Origin: Gnetum montanum
Taxonomy: Eukaryota > Streptophyta > Gnetopsida > Gnetales > Gnetaceae
DNA: 64,000 bases
Assembly (NCBI GenBank): GCA_015680685.1
Contig: MNCI01025089.1
Coordinates: forward strand, 430,543-494,542
Direction of reading: 5' to 3'
Under the pieces are notes generated by a model. The model had not been told where the DNA came from. It was given only the letters and a program-made list of their open reading frames with translations, and searched no databases. The position numbers were made by a program, and so were the translations under genes. Shown piece by piece: positions 1 to 11,710 of the stretch (position 1 is its first letter; the number at the start of each line of letters is the position of its first letter).

Positions 1-1123
1 AGTCATGGGGGATGCCACCGCCATCACAACAATACCCTTACCGGAAGCCTGATCCTTATGGTTATTATGTGCAGCAGACAGTTTCTCCAGATGACTCTAT
101 GGGTCATACTACCCCACAATGTCACTACCAAGCTTGGGAGTACTTCAGAAGGACTCCTTCTCCTCCGGGAGACGTCTCACATTCCGTCCATCCTCTAACT
201 CCACCCGCACCGCTTCCTCAAGTAGTTCCCATAACACCACCTGCTCCAACAATGCAAGGGGAATTGCCTACCCAACCGCAGCAACGTCACGCTGCGAGAG
301 CTGTAAATATTTAGAGTGTAAATATCCAACCGGATACTAGTTCTGGTGACAAATGTACAAAAAAGAGACCCTTTTTCAGAACTAGGATCCCGGAAAAACT
401 CTCGAAACAACAAGCGGACGGGTACATGTATAGGCCTCTAACTACTAATGCTTCGGAGCACCCTTCAGTCCAAGGGAGTGTAACGCATACGGTTATGTTA
501 ACACATACCGTAACTGACTGGATCAAGGTAGGCCACCTTCCCAGGAAACTAACTGATCCTGGGAGTCCCTTTATTTATTTGCAGATCGCTGGAAATGCGC
601 CACATCGAGCTCTTCTTGACTCAGGTTCCGGAGTCAACTTAATTTCGTGAAAGATGTATCATGCTTGGAACCTGCCACAACTTAAGAAGAGCAATATTCA
701 ACTGGAGCTGGCAGACCAGTACATCACCATTCCTTTGGGGTTGGTGGAGGAAGTTATTACCACTGTCTGTGGTTGGTCCTACCCAGCAGATTTCCAGTGA
801 TTGATGTTAACAACAATGAAGGGGACTTCCCAATTATAATGGGAAGGGCATGGCTGAGTACAGTAGATGCATGCCTTAGGATTTGCAATCTTTCCTTGGA
901 AATCTCTAAGATCAACATATGTGGAAAGATCGAGAAGAGGATAGTTCCATGCATCACATACAGTGATTCATCGGGTGATGACATGGAGGAAATGTCTGCA
1001 TGTAACAGGTGTGCCCATGAGACTCTACAACACAGATGCCTATATGTAGCAACCACACAAGAAGTAGTAGACACCCCATGGTTGACAACCTCTCGTAGAG
1101 GCAAACAAATATGCATGGAATGA
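1..1123 (+). pseudogene. Family A gypsy gag C-terminus and aspartic protease (decayed)
   Basis: Reading frame from base 12 is proline- and tyrosine-rich (QQYPYRKPDPYGYY), like the tail of plant gypsy gag. It continues in the same frame through stops at 312-314 and 648-650 into a retropepsin. The active-site region reads LLDSGSGVNLIS at about 612-647, matching the D-S/T-G motif, and a second conserved block reads PIIMGRAWLSTVDA at about 830-872, matching the usual ILGRPWL end of plant gypsy proteases. A frameshift near 770-800 moves the second block to another frame. No reverse transcriptase follows: about 160 bases after the last protease codons the 3' non-coding module starts. The 5' part of gag lies outside the window. 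The protease would cut the gag polyprotein inside the particle; this copy cannot be functional. Confidence 0.8.
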
Positions 1124-3220
1124 ACTGAGGAAACTCATGCCAACAACCGTGGCATAGACACGCTAGAACGTGAGCGTCGCCAACTTCCACCCTTGAATCT
1201 AAGATCATCATTGCGGAGAAGTTGGGCATTGCTTAGAAATTCAAATAGGCGCTCACTTTTTCGGATCTCCCCCTTACAATTCAGTCATGGGGGAGATGGC
1301 CACCTATGCTAACCATATGGGGCCCTCAGTTCTTTTTTAGTTTTTGTGTTTCACATTTTTGTTTTACAAATTTCTTTAACTTTTCTTGTTTTTGTTTTAC
1401 AACATCATTATACTTTTTCCATTTTGTGTGTGTGTGTGTGTCATCCACCATGTAAGTTCGTCACCCAATAAGTGTTCGGGCCAATGGGATGAACTGTTTT
1501 TTATTAATTGCTAATGTCTAGTTTTTACCTTTAAGTTACATGTTGACACTAAGGTATGTTCTTTTGATATGACAGGCAATGAGATCACTTCATCCATCCA
1601 TCCATCAAGTCTATGGTTTCCCTTGGCTTGGAAATGTACAGTTCCCTTCCAATAAGAACTTTAACGAACTGGTGATTGGGCATTTCTCAAACTAAGGAAG
1701 GACTCAAGGATTGCAAAGGGTGTGACTTCAAGGGAACTTGATGCTTTGTGTTGGTCATTCACTTGGGTGCTTGGATGTTTTCTTCTTGGGTTTGCTTACT
1801 GTTCCGATGTAACCCAATAATCGGAAGCTGAGGCAATAAAAATAAGAAGTCTTTGCATGGTGTGGTCCCCATGCATAAAAACACAAAACATAGAAAAAGA
1901 AAAAAAAATGCAAAAGTGAGGATTCAAAGCACACCCCTTAGATGAAATAAATTTGGGCTACAAGCAGTGGTTATGGAACCAAAGTGTTCCCTCTAACTAA
2001 AGCCCTTCTCGCTTCCCATTCTCTCCTTTGTTTCGTTGGAATGGTGGTGGCTCTTTGAAGATGCATCCTTGTTGTCCAAGTGGATGCGTTAGCTAAATGC
2101 ATTGATGTGAAGTCACTAGAAGTGGTTGGTTTGAGCCCGGAGTTGGAATGAGATTCGCCAAGTCACATTAATCACAAAACACACAAGGGGCTGTCCACCA
2201 CCTTGTTCTTGGGATTCCATTCCACTTCTCTTCTTTCCACCTTTCTCTCCATTGTTCACCTCATTGCCAGTTGTATCATTAGTGTATATTTTGGTTGATG
2301 CTTTGTTTTATTTTTGGTAAATTCTTTTGGTTAAGACTTTAACTCTTGTTCCAAAGGACATTCTCAGAGCCCACGGACTCTTTGAATGTGGGATTGTCAG
2401 GGCATTACGGGCATGAGCCTGCTTTAGAGAGGACCCACTCGCATTCCTATTTGGAACATTAGTTAACTTCTTTTCCTTAACATTTTTGCAATTAATTATC
2501 ATTTTTTTTCATTTCCATCATGACATTCCTTTTATCGATGCCATAGTTGTCCCTTTTACCTATCTTTCTTACTCCTTTTCTTTCTCCATTCTAACACTCC
2601 CGGAGGTTCGTGATTAGTCATGGGGGTACAGGGCCTATTTTTTCGATTTTTATCCTAAGCCCTGAATTTTTTCGTTTGTCTTCCCAACCCCTACACCTTC
2701 AGTAGTCATCCACTACATATTCCTAGATCCATATCAGCCATACCACAACCTAGCCAATGGACTTACACCGCAGCAAGGGATTATTTCCTGAATGATTCAA
2801 TTACCCTTGCTAATATATGATTGTGTTGTGTGTGCAGATGATGATCATACAACAATGGAATGGATCTGGAGAAAACACTTGGAATGGAGCAGCACTGAAG
2901 AAACTATGCAAGGAGTAGAATGGATAATGCGTTTACAGATGGACAACGAAAGGCGCAATCTAGGCGTTGGTAGCAACAAGACTCTTCTCTCTTCTTCTCT
3001 CTCTCTCTCTCTCCTCTATTGTCTCAGCTGCCAAATGTGGCCTGATGTCATTGTAATAAGGTGTTCACCCTTGTTATCATGAACACCAGTTTTTGTCAAT
3101 TCATGTAATAAAGACCATTCACATGTCATCCCATTAGTTCCATTTTCCCTAATAATCCCATACCTACCTAATATCATTGTAAGGAACTTGAGGACGAGTT
3201 TTCATTTAGTCATGGGGGTA
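1124..3220 (+). mobile_element. 3' internal region of family A element
   Basis: Mostly non-coding DNA between the protease and the LTR at 3221. Its start (1256-1330) is repeated at 4525-4600, and its 1918-2640 part is repeated, diverged, at 23738-24895, so it is a shared family module. It holds a short GT run near 1427-1441 and a CT-rich run at about 2988-3013. A small open frame (2792-3082, 96 aa) has a diverged counterpart at 5146-5331 (shared words LPLLI and VVC); it may be coding or part of an intron. The segment ends with GAACTTGAGGACGAG and the purine tract CATGGGGG, typical of DNA just upstream of a 3' LTR. Confidence 0.65.
3207..3220 (+). other. Polypurine tract before family A LTR
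   Basis: TTAGTCATGGGGGTA immediately precedes the LTR start TGATGA. The same arrangement occurs at 5598-5612 and 28194-28208, so it is the likely plus-strand primer site. The same motif recurs inside internal regions (see findings). Confidence 0.7.
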
Positions 3221-3245
3221 TGATGAGACGCGACCTACATGTGAC

Positions 3246-3322
3246 ACGATATCGCATCCCATGCGATATCACATACGCGATATTGCGTCTTTCCCTGCGA
3301 TATCGCGTACGCGATAGCGCGG
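3246..3322. repeat. CpG-rich palindromic repeats in U3 of LTR A1
   Basis: Several copies of the self-complementary word GCGATATCGC and variants (cgatatcgca, gcgatatcac, gcgatattgcg, gcgatatcgcg) are packed into about 75 bases just upstream of the TATA box. CpG density is far above that of the rest of the window. The spacing suggests promoter-associated sites. Confidence 0.75.
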
Positions 3323-3336
3323 TCCGCCACCATATC

Positions 3337-3344
3337 TATAAATA
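3337..3344 (+). promoter_or_regulatory. TATA box of LTR A1 (TATAAATA)
   Basis: TATAAATA lies 116 bases into the LTR. Equivalent boxes occur at 5872-5879 (A2), 16188-16196 (A3), 23354-23361 (A4) and 28348-28355 (A5). An AATAAA polyadenylation word follows at 3511-3516, consistent with a U3-R-U5 layout. Confidence 0.65.
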
Positions 3345-3589
3345 AGAGGCAGCACTCCCCTCATTTCCCAATCCTGGCTAGAAGTAGCAAATCTCTAGCA
3401 GATTGATCACTCTAGAGTTAGAATTTTTCCCATGTGCTCGTAGTAGGAGTCCTAGAGTGAACGGCTCTTTATTCGAGTAACTTGTAACCTGAACCCAAGT
3501 TGTGTACAGCAATAAAGACGAACTTGATTGGATAAACCTTGCAGCACATGGCTTTATTTATTTCTTTTATTTACAGCTTTCCTAGTGCG

Positions 3590-3935
3590 CACAAGTACTA
3601 CTTGATTACGAGTGTCTACGGACGTGTACAACTAATCAAGGAATCGGCTACTTGTCGCAACGCATGAATACAACTTGATTACGAGCATTGGATTGCTTGG
3701 TAACCTAGTAGCATATTCCAGGATTCTACACTTGGTAGTGCCAGTGGTTGTCCAATGTGTACAGCTAGTCAAGGAATCGGCTGCTCATTGCTAGGCTAGA
3801 ACGTGTGATAAGTACGACTTAGTTACGACCACCCATGGGTGTGTAAGGCTAGCTAAGGAATCAGCTACTTATCACACTTAGGCTAAATAGGTGCCTCAGT
3901 ACGACTGCTTCGAGCACTTGCATTACGTGTGGTGA
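3590..3935 (+). repeat. Imperfect direct repeats in the 3' half of LTR A1
   Basis: The phrase AATCAAGGAATCGGCTACTT and close variants appear three times (near 3633, 3760, 3855), each accompanied by a TTGATTACGAG or TTAGTTACGAC word. This makes a roughly 100-bp unit repeated about three times. Copies A2, A3 and A5 have no comparable expansion, which explains the greater length of A1. Confidence 0.6.
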
Positions 3936-4299
3936 TGCCAGTAACGATTAGTGTTTGGTAAACCACAGTTGCATAGTTCAGGGTGTGTCCAGTAAGTGGG
4001 AATAGATGCTGACGCTAGTTAATTTAGACTTAGGACATTAGTTAGAGTTAGCTTAGTTTCTCAACCCTTCTTCCCTGATAGCATAGAAGATAAACCGTGA
4101 AAATACCAAAAAAATTATATACCTCAGACTTGCTTAACCATACACCATGACACATACAAGCAAGCCTGGGAAGACAACGAATGATTAACCCCAAGTGTTT
4201 CTTATGGCGTTAAGGCATTTAGTCTGCGGAGTTCGACTGGATCGCGCGTGCACACTCATATTTGTATGGTTGATTGTAGGGGTACCTCGCCACTTATCA

Positions 4300-5612
4300 A
4301 TAAGGTTCTCTACTAAAATCCCACACATGTGCCACAATGTACTAAATTTCAAACACTGTGGGAATGACCTTATATTATTTATGCAACTTTTCCTTTAGGG
4401 GCCATGGCAATATACAATCCTGAGAGCCTAGATAAGAAAATTTTGGTTAACGTGCAACAAACCAAACATTTCTAGGAGCTTAGGATAGCTAGCACACATG
4501 CTACCTCTCTTGATGGATAACCCTACTCACTATTTTGGATTTCCTCCTTCCAACTTAGTCATGGGGGAGATGGCCACATATGCTAACTGTTCTAGACCCT
4601 TAGTTCTTTTTGACTTTTTTTTTTCTGCACATTCTTTCAATTTTTCTTATTTTTATTTTACACCATCATTCATTTTTTTACTATTTATTTGTTTGCTTGA
4701 TCTACTTTTATTTGTCATCCAATAAGTGCTCATGATGGTGGATTGAATTATATCATATTAATTGCAAATGTTTGATTTTTACCTTTGAATTATGATGCTG
4801 ATATTAAGGTATGGTTCTTTTGGTAAAATAGGCAATGAGTCCATGCCATCCACTCATTCATACAACTCTATGGTCTCCTTTGGCTTGGAATTGTATGGTC
4901 CCCTTTTTCTAAGTAAACTTGTTAATGAATTGGTGGCTGGGTATTTTTTAAACCAAGGAAAGACTCAAAGGATGAAAAGGGTGTGACTTCAAGGGGATTT
5001 GATGCATTGGTGCTAGCCATTCTCTTGGGTGCTTTGATGCTTTTTCTTAGGTTTTCGACCATTTTGACATTGTTCAAATATCAAAAAGCTAAGTGAATAA
5101 AAATAAATCTCCAAACTAGTTTCTACCATAACCACAACTCAGCCAATGCACTTCATATTGAGGCAAGGTATCAACTACAATGTGATTTATCTACCCTTGC
5201 TCATTTGTGACTATGTTGTGTGTGTAGATGGCAATCATATAAACAATGGACTATGCTTGGCACTTAGGATAAATTGGAATTGGAGCATTTACAAAAGGAG
5301 CAAGTCTGGTGACGTGGCTATGGATAAATAGCAGAAGATGCAGTCTTGGCATTGGCCGCAGCACGCTCCATTTTCTTTCTTTCTCTCTCTCTCTTCAAAC
5401 TACCAAATAAAGGCTTGGATGTCATTTATGTATGAGTGTTCACCACAATGGTCATGAACACTAATGGTGTAATATGCTTATTGATACGTTCACTGGGCAC
5501 GTTGAGTTTGTCATCCCATTCCACCATTAGTTGTCAATTAGTCAATAATCCCATACATTTCCAATATTTTGTAAGGAACTTGAAGACGAGTTTTCATTCA
5601 GTCGTGGGGGTA
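4300..5612 (+). mobile_element. Short internal stub between LTRs A1 and A2
   Basis: About 1.3 kb with no gag or pol. From 4525 it matches the 3' module seen at 1256 onward, including TTAGTCATGGGGGAGATGG at 4553-4571, and it ends in the same purine tract before A2. It carries a CT microsatellite at about 5377-5396. The stub plus the two flanking LTRs forms a deleted element, or part of a tandem recombination product. Confidence 0.6.
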
Positions 5613-6630
5613 TGATGAGAGCAGTTACTCTAGTGATTACTCTAGAAGTTACTCTAATTATTAGAGTGGTTACTCTAGTAGTTATTCTAATTATTAGAGT
5701 GGTTACTCTAGTGAATACTTTAGTAGTTATTCTAATTATTAGAGTGGTTACTCTAGCAATCACTCTAGTAGCTATTCTAATTATTGAAGTGGTTACTCTA
5801 GTGGTTACTTTAGTAGTTATTCTAATTATTAGAGTGGTTACTTTAATTATTAAAGTAGTTTCTTCCAAGCCTATATATACAATGCACAGGCATACAATTG
5901 AGGGGAAGTCTTTTAGTAGTCAAGTAGCGAAACTCTTATAGTCTACTTGAAAGTTAAAGTATTTTTCAAGTGCCCATAGGAGGAGATCTAAGTGTGGATT
6001 GATCTTTATTGGAGCATTGTGTACCTGAGCACACCTTGTGTACGACAATAAGGACAAGCTCTTTAATTCATCCTTGTAGTACTTGAGATTTGTTTACTTA
6101 TGCATTTATTTTATTTTATTTTATTATGCATTTATTTTATTTTATGCACTTTACATTTTTGTTATTAGCACAACAATTCATTTTAATCAATTAAGAAAAT
6201 CATTAAATTACACAAGCATGACCACTTCGAGCATACGTGTAACACTTGGTTACCTAGTAACGATTAGCATTTGGTAATTCCAGCAATTTTTCACTGGTTT
6301 AGGATGTGTATGAAAAAGAAGAACGAATGCGGGTGTTAGGATTAGTTAGAACTTAGTTAATGAGTAGTTAAGTTAAATTAGTTACTTAGTTACCTCTCTC
6401 CTTCCCTACTAGCATAGGACATAAAAACATAAAAGCTATAAAAATCATATGCGTCAAGCTTACTTAATCATACAATCATGACATATAGGTAAGCTTGGGA
6501 AGACAACGATTAACCAACCCATCCTTGTTCCACAAGGGCGCATAAGCACTTAGTCCTTGGAATTCAACTAGATCATGCATAAAATGCTCATATTTGTATG
6601 GTTGTACATAGGGATACCTCACTGCTCATT
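5613..6630 (+). mobile_element. Family A LTR, copy A2 (about 1.0 kb)
   Basis: Begins TGATGAG after GTCGTGGGGGTA and ends near CTGCTCATT (the CACTCATCA end has decayed). It has TATATATA at 5872-5879. Shared family blocks include CACTTGGTTACCTAGTAACG (near 6243) and TTGGGAAGACAACGA (near 6496). It is followed directly by gag, so it can serve as the 5' LTR of the 6640-9230 element and the 3' LTR of the stub. Confidence 0.7.
5621..5865. repeat. TTACTCTA tandem / inverted repeat array in U3 of LTR A2
   Basis: About 240 bases of short repeats built on GTGGTTACTCTAGTAGTTATTCTAATTATTAGA-like units. The core CTCTAATTATTAGAG (5652-5666) is a perfect 15-base palindrome and recurs in near-perfect form. 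Long open frames on both strands here are only translations of the repeat. The array occupies the place held by GCGATATCGC repeats in A1. Confidence 0.85.
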
Positions 6631-6639
6631 AATTAACAT

Positions 6640-9230
6640 AAGCACCACAGCTTACAGGGATACCCGAAGGCTTGGATCAAGCCTTCCAAATGATCCATGA
6701 CCTTACTAAATAGTTGTGAAAACTTAGGGTCAATGCAACTCAAATGATCAAGGTTCTATATTTTTACCAAGATGATCCTATAAGCCCTACAGTGCCTCAA
6801 ATGACCTTACCCACAAGCTTGCCTATTCCAAACTTCACCAAATACAATGGTGAAGGGAATTCTAATGCACATCTAGTCATCTTTTGGTTTGAGTGCCTCT
6901 TCTTGTAAGATTTGCCTCGTATTATACTAAGGATTTTTTCATGTCTCTTAAGGGCAAGGCTTTAGATTGGTACCAAACCCTACCTAGAGATTCCATCTCT
7001 TTCCTTGAAGATTTAATAATCTAATTTTTCAACCACTTTAGATACAACTTGAAGTTAGATGCCACATTGGATCAACTGATGAAGGTGAGGTAGGGGCCAC
7101 TTGAACCAGTCAAAAGGTTCATTCAATGGTGGAACTCAACACTTAACAAGATCCCAAAACCTATTGCTAAAACTCAACTCTTGGCCATCTATAAGGGAGA
7201 AATAAATGACTTTATCGAGTCAAATCTATACTACCTAGAGTCCCAATCACTAAGCTAATCCCTCTCACAAAACAAGAACATTAAGAAGGTAGTTGAGGTA
7301 AGCAACAATCTGGCGTATGTGGCCTTTAAAAACCAACATGTAAGAAGAGATAGTAATAAAACCAAACAAGAACATGAAACTATGGTTGCAGTAACCAAAG
7401 AGTTAAAGAAAAGGAACAGATGGGAATCACCATCATGAAACACATCCTAAGACTCATCCTAACCATTCACTTCCTATGCTCCAAATCAACCAAGACCAAA
7501 CTTTGGCCAAAATGATAGATCTAAGTACACTAGGTTGCTTATGAAGTCCTTTGAGCTTCTAGAAAAATTGCTTAAAGATAACCATATACAACATAAGCAA
7601 CTATATGAAGAGGCTAATAAGAGGTACAATCATCTTTGTGACATAGCTAAAGACCCAACGATAGCTACCAAAGATGATCCCAAGCTACTGAAGTACTTTA
7701 GACTTGATAGGTATTATCATTATCATCATATGGCTAATCATGACACTGATTTCTTCCTAGCATTAAAGGATGACCTTTAGAAGATGACAAACCATGGAGA
7801 GTTGATGTTGAATGAGCCAAACTCTCCATGACCCAACAAAAACTCCTATATTATTGCATCATTCACAAAAAAAAAATAGTCTAGTCCTCCTAGGGAACCA
7901 TTTGTCATTAAGATGCCACCATAGCCCCAAAACACAAAGTCTAGAAAACCATTCATCATATGGATACAACCTCCTCCATCCCATAAGAATCCCTTGATCA
8001 TACATGTTCCATATTCAGTGGCATCAACTTCATAGCCCAAACCACAATTTTCTAATTCTCTAAAGCCTAAAGGACCATCTTTTATCTAAGCCCCTTCACC
8101 TTCAACAAGCAAGAACACAATAACCCATGACCAAAGCCCACCTATTATGGAAAATAACTTAGAGGTTAGTAAGAAACCATCATCCAAATAGTGATGAAAA
8201 GAAATTGTCACCAAATCAACAATAAAGCCCACTAAAGGTGGAAAAAAAATACTTTGAAATAAGCTACACTAAGAAGAACTACACTAATGAAGAAGGGCCC
8301 CAAGGTACATGCATCAAAACCCAAGCCACAAACCCTATGAAGAATGAAGGAGGTTAATACCACTAAGCCCAAAATTTTACAAGTCAAGAGAGAGAATTTT
8401 CTTACAATAATAAAAAAAGACAAATGATTCCTAAAACAAAAGAACATGTCACTAAACTTGTATGACTTTGTCCTAGCATCGTCTACTCATAAGGACACAC
8501 TAGCTTGAGTGTTGAATTCTATCCCTATGAGTAGAGACATGCCCACCAACAGAGGATTGATTCACTCTATCATTAAGTAAGGTTCACTTAGGGAAAATAA
8601 GGATCAACCTATACTTAACTTCCATGATAATGAAGTGAAGATTCATTTTTGAAATGAAGAGGTGCTATCAGCTCCTCTTCTCATTATTATGTGTTGGCAG
8701 ATACAAGGTTTACCATGATCATGTGGATGATGGAGTGGCCATAAATGTGATACCATATTTTTTTGTTGACAAGTTAGGCTTAACCAAGAATATCCAAGTC
8801 ACCACTACCTCAACACTCAAGTCATTTAATGGGTCACCAATAGCAATGTAAGGCTCTATTTCCTTGGAGTTCATAGCTAGCGAATAATTTTCCACATCTG
8901 GAAATTTCCTAGTAGTTGAAGAGATACCTAGCTTCAACTTGATCCTAGGAAGGTCATGGTTAGTGAAACATCAGGAAATTTCATCTCCTATAAATTATGA
9001 GATTCACTATCATACAAGGGTGGAAAAATTATGATCTGTGGGGACAATGTGTCTTTGCCCTTAGTTAACTATGTCAACATTGACCGAGGTTCCAAGGTGG
9101 AGTTTCATGAGAAGACTCTCGAAACTCAAGCTAGGGCCAATACCAAGAGAAAAACCAACAACAATAATAACGATGAGCCTAAAATCACCAGACCTATGGC
9201 ATTAAGAAATCAATAAAAATGCCTATTAAT
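6640..9230 (+). pseudogene. Gypsy gag-protease polyprotein remnant
   Basis: Follows LTR A2. Gag core near 6930-7255 reads GKALDWYQTLPRDSI and later PVKRFIQWWNSTLN, the classical retrotransposon gag pattern (LxGxAxxWYxxLP). A region near 7690-7800 (YYHYHHMANHDTDFFLALKDDL) resembles the CxYHxxxxGHDTxxCxxLK zinc-finger block of plant gypsy gag, with its cysteines lost. The protease follows at about 8700-8980: DDGVAINVIPYFFVDKLGLT, then NLILGRSWLVKH. Several stops and frame changes break it. After about 9230 no reverse transcriptase, RNase H or integrase is recognisable. Gag would form the particle and the protease would process it; the product here is dead. Confidence 0.75.
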
Positions 9231-9429
9231 TTCCATTATAACAAGAAGCATGATGAGAGTGTGATCGTGCAAAGTAAACCCTTTGGTTTATCAAAAGTCA
9301 AGAAAAAAATGCATTGTAGATATGTTAGCTTCTTTTGCTAATAGAAGCTTATTCACCTTTGCAACCTTATACCATGTTTCAAGGTTTATGTTATTCTTAT
9401 ACATCCTTTTGACACTAGCCCATACTTGC

Positions 9430-9560
9430 TAGGTAGGTATGACCTCATGGCCTGCTAAGGCCTAAAACTAGCACTACAACCTACTAAGGCCTAAAATTGG
9501 CACTATAGCCCACTATGGCCTAAAAATGGCAACCTTATGGCCTGCTGAGGCCTAAAATTG
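9430..9560. repeat. ~30-bp AGGCCT tandem repeat, left part
   Basis: About four units of the form CTACTAAGGCCTAAAATTGGCACTATAGC, each with an AAGGCCT core. The same unit type resumes at 11535-11700. Confidence 0.75.
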
Positions 9561-11529
9561 ATGAGCATAAACAACTCTTCTTTTTGTCCCTATACCAACA
9601 TTGTAGATAATCTACCTGATAGCTTTGTTTAGCAAATTTTACTTATATCCATGTACTTTACTTTACAATTATCATTACAACATATTTTTAGTTACTAGTT
9701 TCATTTTTATAGCCCTTTTTACATTTTCCATTTATATTTATAAAGTTGGAACAATAGACATATTTCACATTGTTTGACAATAATCAAAGAATACCTAAAT
9801 GTCCATATGTCTATGAACATAGTTGCACTATGCAACATACAACAACATGAAAAATACATCGTCTTTATGAACTCTGTAATCAAATGAAAACAACTATAAC
9901 AACAACAAAGAAAAGCATGGTAAGGTGTAACTGGTCCCATAGTAGCCAAAGTTGAGCCATAGGGGAAGAGAAAAGGTCATCAGCTACATCATAGCCAATC
10001 ATCATCACAACTTGGGACCTGCGAACAATAAAAATGTTTATGAACATCAAACTAAATAATAATTGATAAAATAGATGCATAAATATATAAATTTGACATG
10101 ATTAATGGACATTCCAAATCTTAAAGATAAAAATTTTAAGTGCAATCATAGGTTTGGCTCAATAGTACATGGTCATTTATTTTCATTAAAAAGGAGGAAT
10201 AGGTTGTAATGCAGAATAAAAATGGCTTAAGAGCTTTCTCGATATATATTCACGTGAATACTGAATGCCATATCTTTAATACCACATCTTACAATTTTAC
10301 TGAATATCATTTCAGAAAGTTGATCAAGGTTTTCATGAGCTTCAATGAAAGATAAAATCAACATAATAAGAAAAAACATAAAACCTATATCCAAATGCTT
10401 TATTTAAAAAGATAATATCTACCTTGATCTAGTCGTTGGAATATTGCCATAATATTCAAAGTAGATGATGCAAGATTGATTCCTTGAACAATCCTTGCAT
10501 GAGCCATCTTAATTCTATGACACAAAAGAAAAATAGCATCCCAAAGACAAATTCATTTTTTTTATCTATAGTGAAGAACTTGGATTATAATCAAAATTAA
10601 AATTCAGCCTATCAAAGAGAAGGATCCACATTCCAAGACTACAGCTCAAAGGTATCATGCACATGCATATACAAATGGTAGAACTTGTGATCTTACAAAT
10701 GAACCTAGGGAGACAGAGGTTTGATTTGTATGCTCTTAGTCAAATAAAGCCCTGATTCAATCTGTTAAAGAGGTCTCTACATGCAAGTACTAGTTTATAG
10801 TCCAATGCCCAACTCTTTGTAAGCATCCTTGGTTCCACGAATAGAGGCCTACATGGTTTACCATTAATTGTACCATTGTCTTAACTAAGAAGATTAGAGA
10901 AAAAAACCCAGACAGAGACTAACAACTTGCTATAAGTGATTTAATTACTACAACAAAGGTACTTTGATGTACTCAAGTTTAGTAATGTAAAAGTGATCTT
11001 GATAACATAATCAACTCTTGCTATGATGTGGCTAATTAATTATGCAATTTTACGACAACTTGAGCTCCATTTTGTCCTATTGTGGCTTTTCCTAAATGAT
11101 TAAAGAATGTTTTGAACTATCAATGTACATTAAATAACATTCTTAGAAATTGTAGAGAGGTATTAGTTTGTAGGGCATTAGTGACATTTAGTAAATTCAA
11201 ATTAAAAATGGATTCCCCACCATATTATTTTTTTAAAAAAAATCATTTTGGAGGCCATGTAGGACTTGCAAGGGCCACGCAAGCCTGTACAGGCCATGCA
11301 ACCCTACATAGGGCTACACTGGCCCTTAGAGTCGCATGCTGTGATGCCTCCTCACTAGCCCTACCTTAGCTCACTACCATCAATTGCACTCATCACCTAT
11401 CTCGCTGAACCTGCACCGCTACTGCCTTATTTTACTAAATTTTACCCTGCCTTTACCATGTTATGACTAAATTTTACCTTGTTTTACTAAGTTTCATATT
11501 GTGTTTTTCTTATAATGGCCTTCCCAATG
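9561..11529. other. Unassigned 2-kb segment splitting the AGGCCT repeat
   Basis: No coding domain recognised. Sequence character differs from the repeat on both sides, which suggests an insertion, but no clear terminal repeats or target duplication were found by eye. The part at 11240-11345 is richer in GGCC/GCC words and may already belong to the repeat-bearing host segment. Confidence 0.35.
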
Positions 11530-11710
11530 AAATAGGCCCCTACCAAGGCTTGCTAAGGCCTTAAACTGGCAATGCAACTCACTAAGGTCTAAAACTAGCA
11601 AAAGTATGGCCCACTAAGGCCTAAAACTAGCAATGTTATGGTCTACCAACGCCTTAAGTTGTTGGCCCCATGGCTCACTAAGGCCTTAAACTAGCAAAAT
11701 GTGCCCTTGA
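11530..11710. repeat. ~30-bp AGGCCT tandem repeat, right part
   Basis: About five units such as CCACTAAGGCCTAAAACTAGCAATGTTATGG. They match the 9430-9560 array in unit length and core. Confidence 0.75.

Larger units (their letters stand above)
3221..4299 (+). mobile_element. Family A LTR, copy A1 (1079 bp)
   Basis: Starts TGATGAG directly after the purine tract and ends at CACTTATCA, the position equivalent to the CACTCATCA end that is fixed by a target duplication in copy A5. It contains TATAAATA at 3337-3344 and AATAAA at 3511-3516, and shares the downstream block TGGGAAGACAACGA with copies A2 and A5. It is longer than A3 and A5 because its middle-to-end part holds repeated segments (3590-3935). 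The upstream U3 part is unlike that of other copies. Confidence 0.75.

Noticed and set aside
5542-5941. Long open frames on both strands over 5542-5941 (about 108 aa each)
   Set aside because: They are translations of the short TTACTCTA repeat array in an LTR; amino-acid composition is repetitive and no start context or homology supports them.
9430-11710. CRISPR-like array
   Set aside because: Units are adjacent, diverged tandem repeats without constant repeat-spacer alternation, in plant DNA.
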